A DNA stretch of 64,000 bases, from the NCBI RefSeq assembly GCF_002078875.1, contig NC_034411.1, positions 54,282,486 through 54,346,485 of the forward strand, given 5' to 3'. Below the pieces are notes generated by a model. The model saw only the letters and a list, made by a program, of their open reading frames with translations. It was not told the DNA's origin and ran no database searches. Origin of the DNA: Numida meleagris (Eukaryota; Chordata; Aves; Galliformes; Numididae). The translations under genes and the position numbers were made by a program. Below are positions 19,735-30,570 of this stretch, piece by piece (the stretch's first letter is position 1; the number at the start of each line of letters is the position of its first letter).

Positions 19735-22700
19735 ACTACTTCTAGTCTATTTGCAGCAGCAGTTAAAGTCAGGTGATGAAGACTTCAAAGATTTTTTTTT
19801 TCAGAAAAACAGACAGACTGAGCCTAGGTAAGGCTATCTGCCTGAGAATGCAATGAGATTTTAAGTCAGAAGCCTTGTAAGAACTGTATAAATGCTTGCT
19901 TCACTTCTGGTCAGAGAAAGTACAAAAGGACAATGATAAATAGACTGAGCCTGATCCTCAGGAGGTGCCTTGTGCCCTGGATTGCATCCAGCAGTGCATT
20001 CAAGCATGCACCCTGTGTAGGACAACACAAACATCTAAAGTTAAGCACATGTATAAATATTCTCACCACATTTTTCTGGGAAGCTTTCCAGAATCTGGCT
20101 AGGAATGGTGGAATGCCGTCTTTCATGGGTATACCAAGCACAGCTTCTTCTGCTACTATCCTTTACTACGTTATTCAGACCTCTATTTGGTTTGCACAGG
20201 CACATTATTATGCATGTGTTTGTTCTGCTCATACGAATGTGATGTTCATATCGTCAACCACTTAGAGATGGACTATCAATAACTTAATGATGGATACATC
20301 AAATATCTACAGTTTCATTTTTTAGAACAAATGTGGAAGGCATTACACGACATGTAGAGCAGTCATTTCTCAGACAGCCCGGCTTCAGGCAAAGAACCAA
20401 AAAGAAAGGGATGTTTAATTTCTCCAGAGCTCAGCATCTTCATAGCAGAGGCATCCTCCCTTGGGAAAGTCCGCGGCATCAGAACTTGTTCTGTGCATAT
20501 TCACTAATGTTTCCTTTTTTTTATTCTAGTAATACAACAAGGGAGGATGAATGAAACTCTGAATCAGTATCATCATCCTTATGATATCTTGCTGACTTGG
20601 CTGAAACTACTGCTGTCCAGAGAGATAATACAGTTCTGTATACATCAGTGGCCAGCCTGTGATCTGCCAAACATTCCTAATTCAACTCTTACTTAGAAAA
20701 AGGATTGAATACTGAGCTACTTTAGAGCAGCATGGTACATTGTGTGGCCCATCCCTTGGGACATCAATGGTAGCATCTGCCTTGGCCAACAGGATTGGTT
20801 TCTCTAGCTGAATGGAAGGCATACCCAGAGTTTTGGATGTCACTGTTGTGACCAAGCAAACTGCCTTGCACCAGGAAGATGACATGACTGCTGAGGCAGT
20901 CTGTAATATTCCTATGCAGTATAGGGAGCTTTGCTGCCACACACAGTGAATCATGCACTAGTCCAGGACTCTGAAGGCAGGGATGGATCTGTGGGCTTAC
21001 ACGCATCAGGAAGTCCAGTAGCACTGCATCTGAGCATCTGGCTCATATTGGGCACCTGAGAATTTGAGCATCTGCCTCAAATTGGCAGGGGAGGATGTAC
21101 AGGCTGAACAAAAGTGAGGCTCTCGTGGATGTGGACAAGGCAAGTAGATGAGGAAGCTGCTAAAGTTACTTGGAGAATGCTGTAGTGCCTTTCTTTCTTG
21201 CTTGCTTCCTTTCTTGCTTTCTCCCTTTCTTTTTCTTTCTTTCTTTCTGTGTTTTTTTTTTTTTAATGGGAATTTCATTAGCTTTTTGATAAAGTTGTCA
21301 AGGAAAAATACTGGTACTCTGCCATATGGAAGCATTTATTCACTACCAAGTATGTAAATTAGATTACATCCTCAATGGCAGCTGTGTTAATTAGCATATC
21401 TTGGTCTCCTGCTTGCTAGAATTGTACCCAAAGTTTGTCTGTTGCTCTTTGTCTTCCCTAAGCTACTATCAGGGCCTTCACAAAACCATTTAATTCAACT
21501 AGATGTGCCTCAAATCCCTGCAACAGTCCCTCTGAGCACTGGAAATTCCTCACAGCATTTGCCCTCTGCCAGGGTTTCTCTGACTAAAGAACGCAGTGGG
21601 GCCAAGCAGATTAGCAGGAACCCCTTTGGGTATGGAGGAGATCTGTTTCACGACATGGCTTTAAATGTTGGCTGGACTCACTCTGAGGCTTAGAAGCTCT
21701 GCAAGAGTCCTCTGGCTAATTAGGTGAACTTGCCAAGGCCTGTCAGACACTTGGTTGGATCCTTCAGACTTTTGGCAAAGTGTCGGAGACAGCGACATGC
21801 CACTGAAAGGCTCTGGCTGTGCTAAGTAACCATGAGCGCATGCCCCTAGAGTTACCACCATTTCCTGGAGCTAGCAAAAAGAACAGAGGCGTTTGTGATC
21901 TCACAGTAAATCAAGTTTGGTATTTCTGACCTTCTCTGACACACATACACACAACAGATAATTCAGCAACTGGTCAAAATATGCTGTTTTTTTCCAACTT
22001 CGTTGTCTCAGATTTCTGTTTCAGATTATCAGTGATGGTTAATACAGCAGTCTCTTGCACTCTAACCTGACACATTTGGAAAGCTTCAGAAAACAATGAT
22101 GATATCTTGAATATCCTGAGAATCCTTGAAGTTTGAGACTTTACAGCATAAAAGAGTGATCATTTACCTCTTGACCATTAGTTAACATATTGTTGACTGT
22201 TTACCAACCAGAGCCTACAGATATTTCTGTGATAGCAGCTTTCCCACAGTGTCATAATTTCATTTAAAAAAAAGATATTATTATCAACAAGGCAAAATAA
22301 AATTTGAAGAACCAGAAGGATGTGGTTGATAGCAACATCAGTACTGTTAAGGAATGACACTTTGCAGAGGAGACATAAAACAAATGCCAACTGTTTGTCA
22401 TCTTTAGTCATAACAGTATTTTTTTAAAAAAAGGTGAATGCTGATGTTATTATTGCAGCTAAATTTTAACCAGATCCCACACACTCAGTTATGTTTGGCC
22501 TTGTATTTTTGTTTATAGCAATACATCTAAGGAATGAATTCCATTACACGCAAATGAATTACCCACTGCTTTTGTAGGATGCTGGTTCGTGATGCTCAGA
22601 AACTTGAATTTGATGCCTCTTTCTTCACTGCAATATGATGCACATGTCCAGTCCCATGATATATTGAACAAATATTCTCTCCTCCACAGCATTACTGAAC

Positions 22701-22932
22701 CTTGCCTTTATTGCACTTGTCCAACCAAGAGTAGCAACAGAGGAAAAACTTGAATGAAGGTTAGGAGAACATTTCTGTGGAAAAGTCCCTGGCAGATAAA
22801 CCACACTCAACAAATGCACTGCTCAGAAGAGAGTTAAAGGGCAGTGAGAAAGAAAAGTTATTCTTTCCTTTGCAGTCTCCACCCTGACAGTATGACTTGC
22901 ATTCAGATGTCAGTGATACGCTATCCAGCATT
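19735..22932. other. Intergenic sequence, no gene seen
   Basis: Unique sequence with one CTTT-rich run at 21188-21264. Short frames only. No repeat family or motif cluster is called. Confidence 0.45.
21188..21264 (+). repeat. Degenerate (CTTT)n plus T-run
   Basis: CTTT and CTTG tetramers run into a 12-T run. It explains the lysine-rich frame read on the opposite strand at 21006-21335. Confidence 0.85.
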
Positions 22933-23280
22933 TGTGTTTTACAGTCATGCTGAGCCACGGCCTGAACCACTGATTGAGCACCTGGAGGAAAGACCCAGTC
23001 AGCCCTGGGAGCACAGGTGAAGGCAATTCACCTGTGCAACCAGAAGGCCTCATTTAAGGGCTGACTGCCACTGGAGAAGGATCTCTCTCTAGAGATCTGT
23101 CCTTAGTGGAAGGTTTTCCCTTTGAACCCAGAATCTTCTGGTATGGGTGAATGATCTACTTCCCTTCCTTCGTACCACCTTGTTATCGTGCCAGTCCTTC
23201 CACCTCTTTTGTAATACCTTTTCCATCATGTTGATCTTTCCAATTGCTACATTATCCAAGTATCTGATTGTCATGAAATT
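22933..23280 (+). mobile_element. LTR-like interspersed repeat, copy B
   Basis: Homologous to 12574-12900, sharing the TGTGT start, AGCCACGGCCTGAACCACTGA, and GCCTCATTTAAGGGCTG (which could act as the TATA region of an LTR). It holds an 11-bp perfect inverted repeat at 23011-23037 that is not intact in copy A. The right edge is approximate and no target duplication was found. Confidence 0.55.
23011..23037. other. 11-bp inverted repeat with paired E-boxes
   Basis: Arms 23011-23021 (GCACAGGTGAA) and 23027-23037 are exact reverse complements around a 5-base loop. Each arm carries a CAGGTG/CACCTG E-box of the type bound by E-proteins and ZEB/SNAI factors. Confidence 0.7.
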
Positions 23281-24215
23281 CTAGTGCTTTCAATTAATTT
23301 TGAAGTGTGTTTCAAGGATTGTTTGGTATGTTTTGTATTTTCATAGGGAAATTTTGCTTCGTGTCCCAAATTTAAGTGATTATTCTGAAAACGATACTCA
23401 GGTGGGGAAGGAAGGACTGTATATTTCTAAGTAAATACCTGCAAAAGTGAAACTTCCTTTCATATATACCACAATATGATGCTGTCAGTCTTTTCTTTAT
23501 TTGACAATAACATTAATATCAAGACAATTCGGGGCTTTTAGTATTACACAGCCTCAGACTGCTTCTTCTGTTACAGGTGTGTTTGCTCATTAATTGGTCC
23601 TGTCATTGATGCCTACACGTTTCAGTACCTACAACTTTTCTGGCTCAGGATGTTCTTGATTCATTTACCAAAACAACTAGCAAACATCTTAGTCAAATAC
23701 TTAAGCACAGAGCTCAAAATGAATCTATACTAAAGCCAGATAATGCTGTAATCGTGGCTTGAGGGGCTGTAAGAGGGAGATATGCTCCCCTTGCTACAGG
23801 GATCCATACAAGGACATGCGTTTGTATGGCACTGACACCAGAGGTTTTGACCCATGACTTGAGTTCCTTGGTACTACGTTAAAATTACTACTATTGTGAA
23901 TTGATGAGGGCAAAGATAATTCTTCTGCTGATGTTAATTCTTCAGGAAACTGAAAATCTTTAATCAGGTATTTGCACAGAACCGGTTTGGGAATGAAACA
24001 TCCATTTTATTAACCTAAAACTTCTGACTTGTCAAACTTCCTTGCCTAGCAATGTAAGAACGTGGATCTTCTTTCCCCCCTCTGAGTACACTTTTGCTTT
24101 CTTCCTCCTTGATGCCCAGTTTCCTAGAGAACCCCTTCCCAGCCACTCTTCTCTAATGGGTTGTAATTTTTGAGCTGACTGGTAGAACCAAGAGTGAAAA
24201 TACACTTTCTCATAC
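23281..24215. other. Intergenic sequence, no gene seen
   Basis: AT-rich unique sequence without coding signal or recognised repeat. Confidence 0.45.
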
Positions 24216-24400
24216 TCGCTACCACTTTTAATTAATTTTCTGTCTACACAGAATGACTCATTAGATTGGTATTAAAATTATGTAAATGCCAGTGTGGATA
24301 AGTCTTGATACTTAATGGCATCACAGAACAGAAGTTAATGAAATATTAATTAAAAGGTTAACTATGACTCTTTCACCACATCATTTCTTCACTTTCTGCC
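24216..24400. promoter_or_regulatory. Candidate conserved element, TAAT-rich
   Basis: TTTTAATTAATTTTC, GACTCATTAGATTGG, ACTTAATGGC and AATATTAATTAAAAGG occur within 180 bases, with an AP-1-like TGACTCATT. Function is inferred from homeodomain-site density and is not proven. Confidence 0.28.
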
Positions 24401-26439
24401 TAGGGTACATTTATATGCTTAGCTAAGTACTTGCTTAATATCACTGCCTTTCAGGACAGCACTTATGTTTGCACTTCGAGTATATACTGAAGTACTCTTT
24501 GAAATACAGATACTTTCTCAAATTGGGTATAATAATATTGGGTTTCACTTCTTTATATTGAAAAAAAAAAATATTGTGAGCCATTTTCTTTTCCAAATAA
24601 CAACAAAAAAGTCTTGTTTTATTAACACCAAAAGCCAGATGTTCTTTGCTGGTTTTAAGTACCCTGAGTTGTTTCTGTTCACTGAAGTTTAATGCTGAGA
24701 AGAGCAATCAAGTAATTCACAAGGTTTGATCTTGGTGTTAATTTTTTGTATTAACCATAAAACAGTTTGTTCTCTTGAAAATAACAGTTTGTGTGGTGGT
24801 TGGAATCAATAAAGCAAAAGACATTTTGCAAAACATTTAGAAGAGATTTTCACCTATAAACCACTCTCACAGAGGCAGCTGGGGATTCCTAAAATAAACT
24901 TCTTTGAATTATACTACTAAACGAAACTCAATTAAATATAGTGGGCACACTGACTTTCCAATTTATGCTGCTTTACAAATTTTCGTATTGCAATCTACCA
25001 CTTAAAATTTATTGTTATCTTTTTTCTTCAAAATGCCAGTTCCATTAAATTAAGCCTTGGGTGTACTGGACAGTGTAACAACGGCACTGTTGGTCTACCT
25101 GCAGTATGTCTAACAGGAACAGCCAGATCAGAAGTTGCAAAAGTCTTTTGCATATGTTACAGCAAGAAAGCCAGATGAACTTACAGTGATTGTTGAGTCA
25201 GTCACCAACTTCTTTGCTCTTACTGTGTTTGTAATATCAATAACACAGGAAAATGAATCTAGAGAGAACAGGCTTACTGAAATAAGTACTAGATGCATCC
25301 TAAATTTCCTGTAAAATAGAGATATAGAACATTGCAATTCTGCTGAAAAATATTAAAAGTCAAACTCCTCCACACTAAAACACACAAAAACTTTGTGGTG
25401 GGTGGGGCAGGGTCTGTATGCTGATTAGGTGCCAAAGTTTTTTTGTGATTTGCCTGAACCAAACAGAATTTCAAGTAAAACTTTTCACAGCAAAACTGTG
25501 AAAACCTTATTTTATTAAAAGTGTGATCAGTAGTAACCTAACAGAAGCCAGCTATAACAGAATCTCAAGTTCAGGCAATTTATTCTTGTTTGCTGGAGAT
25601 GTTTTATACAACACTCATGCTAATACACAAGTCTCTAGATGTGTTTAGTCAGGCGTGTGCATGGGAATGCACTTTGATGCTCATCTGTGTGGAAACTAAT
25701 TTTGTGATGTAACAACCCATCAATTGAAGACAAGGCCATACTTCTTCATCCCTAGCCGCAGGCTGATCTCCACCCAGGGCTATCTGCTTCTCACTGGGGA
25801 TGTGCCAGCGGTGCCTCCAGCAAAACCACAGAAGGGACTTTGAGATAGATCTTTGTGGTTGATGTCTTTCTGGATGAATCTTTCAGCCTTTTGAAAAGGG
25901 CTGTGTTCTCTGAAGGGACTGACACCTCTTGGACTTCACAGACAGATGATCTTTGAATATTTGCTGTCCCTTTTCTCACTTAAATGACATTGGGTACCAG
26001 TCCCTCTGGCTAATGCTCCTTCCTCACAGTAACAAGCCCTCTTCCATGTTGCTGTGTGTTTTAAAATACTTGTGCTTTCTTCTGCTAAAAGAAGACTGTA
26101 GCAAGCCACATGGCAGGTCATTGTGCACAGCAGCATGCCAATGCAGGACACATGTCACATCTTGCTGGAAATGACTGGCTGCAGCTGGAAAGCTTCTGAG
26201 ATAAAAAAACTGAGACCTTGCAAGGGTGTCCAGGAAGAACAGCCAGCAAGAGCTGCCTCCTCCTGATTTCCCTTCACTGTACCAGCTCTCTGCTCAAGGG
26301 AGGCAGCGTGTTTTTTGTTGGCCACAAAGAAGCATCTCTCCTAGCAAAGAATTGGTGAGTAGTGCTTCTGTGGGCAGAGCGTGCCGTGGGAGATTGCAGC
26401 GGGCTGATATGAGAGATGATATCACAGATTAGTTAACCG
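24401..26439. other. Intergenic sequence, no gene seen
   Basis: AT-rich to mixed unique sequence with only short random frames. Confidence 0.45.
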
Positions 26440-26700
26440 TATGGGCTGAGTCCCAGGGGAGGTGTGTGAAATGAATCAGATTAAACAAAATTGATAATGT
26501 GAATACTTAATCAAACAGACAAAGGTAGTCTGCACAGCTAATTAGGGGCAAATAGAGCGTCCCTCTTGTACCTCATTTAACTGACAAATTGTGCAGACAG
26601 TTTTAATGGGAGTCTGTTTAGCAAAGAGAAGGCTGTACAGTTGACAGCTTGGCAAAATGTGGTTTCTGTAACACCACATGATGCTTATGGAAATTAGCCT
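26440..26700. promoter_or_regulatory. Candidate conserved element with homeodomain and TCF/SOX-like sites
   Basis: The stretch contains CAGATTAAAC, ATTGATAATG, CTTAATCAAAC, AGACAAAGG (TCF/SOX-like), AGCTAATTAGGGGC and GTTTAGCAAAG. The dense, varied motifs and even composition resemble vertebrate conserved noncoding elements. No alignment was possible. Confidence 0.33.
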
Positions 26701-29050
26701 GGTGCAGCTGAGCTCTGAGTAGGTGAGAGCTGCCCAAACTCTAGTGGAAATGGTAAAATGGACCTTTCACAGGCCTCTGCCCCGGCTTCTTAAAGGGACC
26801 AAAACATTTTTCTTGTAGTTGAAAAGGAACAGTTTTGAACAAATGTAAAGGATTGTTATGATAACTGAAAGGATCACTCTTGTGGCTAAGAATGCACATT
26901 AAAAAAGTCAGAATCATCACCCTAGCTTATTACAGATTTCTGTGTGGATTCTTTGTAAAAACAAAGCCACTTTCACAGCTTTCCTGGGAAGTTGGTAAAT
27001 ATGAGTTACTGACAATGTCTTACATATGAAGAAATCTACCAGGAGCCAGTTCCAGGGCCAAGCTGAGGATGGAGGAGTGGAGTCAATCCACTCCCTCAGC
27101 CCATCTTCTAATCCAGGAGGGTCTCTGCTGCTCTGCAGAGCAACGCTTTAAATATAGTAGGTTTCCAGTTTCATAAGCCCTGAGTGACAAAGCTGTTAAG
27201 CTTTTCTACTTTCTGGAAGCCTCTGCCCCCTGTCCTTCTCTAAAATTACCATATCCTTTCATCCCCTCACCTTGTGTATTCCCAGGGCCCAAATGGCTAT
27301 CTCTGTTCCAGAGGAAGATGAGGATGTTTGGCTATGTTGCTGAGTCTGATGACAGACTTCATAAACACAAATTGGAGAGTGGACCCTTCAGAGAGCGAGA
27401 GAAGTGACAGTCACTCAGTGTACTTCACCACAGCTTACGTTAGAAGTTGCTGTTGCCCTGATATATGAAAGCAAAGTTCCAGCAAGACAAGGGCCTTGCA
27501 GGTAAGGGGAGCACTGCTAACATATCTTCATTTTATGAGAATGTATTTAGGCTTCTTCTCTGGTTCTGCATCTGAATCTGTCTGTTCATAGGTTGTCATT
27601 TCTAGCTCAGAAAATGAGACTTGCAAGAGGTTCAATAACCTTTGTATTGCTTCTGCCCCAAAGACTGCTCCACTTTGCTCTGAATGTGTCATCAGGAGCA
27701 GTAAGAGGAGACCTGGTATCTCTATCAGACCAACTGAAGACAGCCCAGGTTTTGCTGGGAGTCATTGTCAGGGACATGGCATCCTCTGTGAGAAGCCAGT
27801 GAGGTCTGTTATAGGCAAAATTGTATTTTTTTATATGAAATGTTCTAATAGAAAGCTACCACAGTGGGCAACATTGATACAATATTTCAAATCTTGAAAA
27901 GTAGTGAGACCTCCCTTTTAGTTTCACCAGCATCTAACATCACAAGAGTTTGAATGTGTGTGAGCACATCCATGGGTATGCTCACATGCTACATTCACTT
28001 AAAGTATAAATTTTGATCATGAAGTCTGTGTACTTAGTGAGAAGTCTGAAGTGAAGATACAAATACTGACTTTCCGCATTATGTTGTCCATTTCACTTCT
28101 GTACCTCAGTTTCTACATCTACAAAATGGGATCATCATTGCTGCCTCAGAGTATTTATTATGAAAGAAATGCTGTGCATGTCTTGATCCTTGGTAGTGAA
28201 TCATAAGATCTGGTATTGGTGAAATTCTTAGTTAATGAAAACTGGGTAACATACTCAACATCATCTGATGAAATTGTCCAGGAAGAAAATGCAAAGCTGA
28301 GAGAATCTGTGGCTTTGTTTTTGTGACTCATTTGAGAAACATGATGGCTTCCTTCCCTTCCACCTCAGTGGTGCTTATCACCTCAGCATTGCAGGAACTT
28401 CAGCGGAAAAAAAAATGAGTGCCATCTTCTTCACAGTAGCATGGAGTGTTGTCACATTTGACATCTGACCTATGCTTAAGCATAATCCACTGTTGAAAGG
28501 CATAAGTTTATGATGGAACATAAAGATGGTAAACACATGCCCTGAAATGAACGTTTCAGGAGTGAAGTGTATTATAGGTGTCATAAAGTAGCTCCAGGCA
28601 GTGCATTGCCTTTGCTAATGCTTTGTCTGAATTCACTTATGGAGCTCTCCTTGTGGAGCTCTGTCCTTGTGAGGATATCTGCAATATGGAATTTAGAGAT
28701 ACTAATTAAAAGGTGGGATGGAATGGATATCATTTAATAAAACCAATATTACATGTGAGTTAAAAAACATAAAATCTGATCCTTGTATAGGTGCAGACTA
28801 TTTGGCCCCTTGTGTTAGCTTTTATCTTTCATAACTTCTTGAGGAACTGTCATAATATGTAAAGCTATCTGATCCATTCATTGAATAGATTCACAGTTGG
28901 AGCAGAAGCCTGTGTAAACCTAGTTCTGACAGCAGTTCCTATCCTGCCCTTAGTGAGGTACTGATCTTAACCTACCTTCACAGATATAAAATGAGGATAA
29001 TCAACATTTCCTACAGTCATGAAAGTGTTTGACTGGGGGAGTTAACATCT
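26701..29050. other. Intergenic sequence, no gene seen
   Basis: Unique sequence. The part near 28600-28760, with TTTGCTAATGC and ACTAATTAAAAGG, could be regulatory but is too weak to call separately. Confidence 0.45.
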
Positions 29051-29584
29051 TGTCAACAGTTTACGGGCGTTTGGCCTGGTTCTGTGACAAAGGGGATGGG
29101 GGACCCACGGGCCCACGCCCCGGGAAAAGGGAAAAGGAAAAAAAAAAGGGTTAGGAGATGGCCCTGAGAGCAAAGAACAGCAGCAACAATCTGAGGAGAA
29201 ACAAACTAATTTACTAAATAAGATATCAGAATGCAAAACAACACACTATAATACAATATAATTACAATTTAAGCTGATAAATCCAATACAGAGAGAGAGA
29301 ATGTCCCAAAATCAAGGTAGGCCTTACTCTACTACCGACGATAAGACGGCTGGAGAGTGAGGTGCTGCCAAGACGAGAGACAGCGGAAAAAAGGGATGAG
29401 GTCTCGTGATCTGCAAGTTTTTATACTGCGAGCTTTTATCTTTTCCCTCCAGCTGGAAAATGGCAACAGAGGAGAAAAGTACCGTGGGGACTGTAATAGT
29501 CCTTCTCTTCTGAGAACTAGGTACATCCACTACATGATGTTATGATGTGGAATACCAATAACAGAAAATCATAAAACCATGACA
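29051..29584 (-). mobile_element. Solitary endogenous-retrovirus LTR (copy 2)
   Basis: This 534-bp relative of the LTR at 19190 also has TG and CA ends. The flanks CATCT (29046-29050) and CACCT (29585-29589) look like a 5-bp target duplication with one mutation. The reverse strand holds a TATAAAA (about 29423-29429), which suggests sense transcription on that strand. No internal viral genes adjoin it. Confidence 0.85.
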
Positions 29585-29596
29585 CACCTGTAGAAC

Positions 29597-29660
29597 AAAA
29601 AAAAAAAAAAAAAAAAAGGAGGACATGAATGAAGGAAAGAATAAAAAAAAGGAACAGAAG
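29597..29660 (+). repeat. A-rich simple sequence
   Basis: A 21-A run (29597-29617) is followed by GGAAAG/AAAAAAAGG-type purine-rich sequence between the solo LTR and the CR1 copy. Confidence 0.8.
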
Positions 29661-29694
29661 AGAAAGACACAGGAAAAACCATGGGGAAGATAAA

Positions 29695-29970
29695 TCATAG
29701 AATAATTAAGGTTGGAAAAGGCCATTGAGATCACCTAGTCCAACCATCAGCCTATCCCCACCATGCCCACTGACCATGCCCCTCAGAGCCACATCCACAC
29801 AGTTCTTGAACACCTCCAGGGACGGTGACTCCATCTCCTCCCTGGGCAATCTGTGCCAGCGCTTCACCGCTCTTTCCGAGAAGAAAGTTGTTCTAATATC
29901 TGACTTGAACCTCCCCTGGTGCAACTTAAGGTCGTTACTTGTTGTCATATTGCTATTACCTGGGAAAGGT
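29695..29970 (-). mobile_element. CR1 LINE fragment, 3' end
   Basis: The reverse strand reads the C-terminal end of CR1 ORF2 (KSDIRTTFFSERAVKRWHRL, then PREEMESPSLEVFKNCVD) and the 3' UTR. It ends in a CR1-type tail seen as TCATAGAATAATTAAGGTTGG at its left edge. It is 5'-truncated. Confidence 0.92.
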
Positions 29971-30239
29971 CTGATGGCCTTGAATTCCTTTCCTACATCT
30001 TCGAGGAGCAGCCATCCTGTCAGATGGACACAGTCCAGCTTTCATGGTGGCTGACACAGGGCTGAAAAGGCATTTGGGAAACTGGAGGGTATTTTTTTAA
30101 TCTCTTCCCCATCTTGTAAAAGCACAGGTAAGTCCCACCAGCTCCCTCACGAAATGCTTGCATGAGCAAAGCTTTTCCAGAACATTTAGTGAGTCTCACA
30201 TAATTGAAATAGGAGGGGCTTTGAGCCTGCTTCAATAGA

Positions 30240-30570
30240 GCGGTTTGAGTTAATTGATAAACCTTCTCTTTTTATTATCCGTGCTACCCTTCTGTCTGAA
30301 AAGCTGGGAGATTTCCTTATGGGATTTGAGCAAATATTGGAAATTGCAGTGGCAAATTAGCAGGGCCCACAAACCAGAAGTGACAGCTCAAGGAGGCTGA
30401 TGGAGGGAGTGGAGCAATCCCTTTCCAGTAGCAATTGGCCAGACTTATCATATGGACTAATCACAACAGAGCTGGTGAAATAATGGGCACCAGATGTTAA
30501 TGCTTTGTAGATGCTGGCTCTCTGGAGAGCTGCTCCACTCTGTGAGCTCCCCAGGAGCAGGAGTGTGGCT
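30240..30570. promoter_or_regulatory. Candidate conserved element
   Basis: Non-repetitive, evenly composed sequence with AGTTAATTGATAAACC, CAAATTAGCAGGG, AGCAATTGGCC, GGACTAATCAC and AGATGTTAATGC. Homeodomain-like cores recur every 40-60 bases. An enhancer role is inferred only. Confidence 0.3.

Noticed and set aside
19190..29584. The two LTRs as ends of one provirus
   Set aside because: Each has its own flanking duplication and the 9.3 kb between them shows no gag, pol or env remnants.
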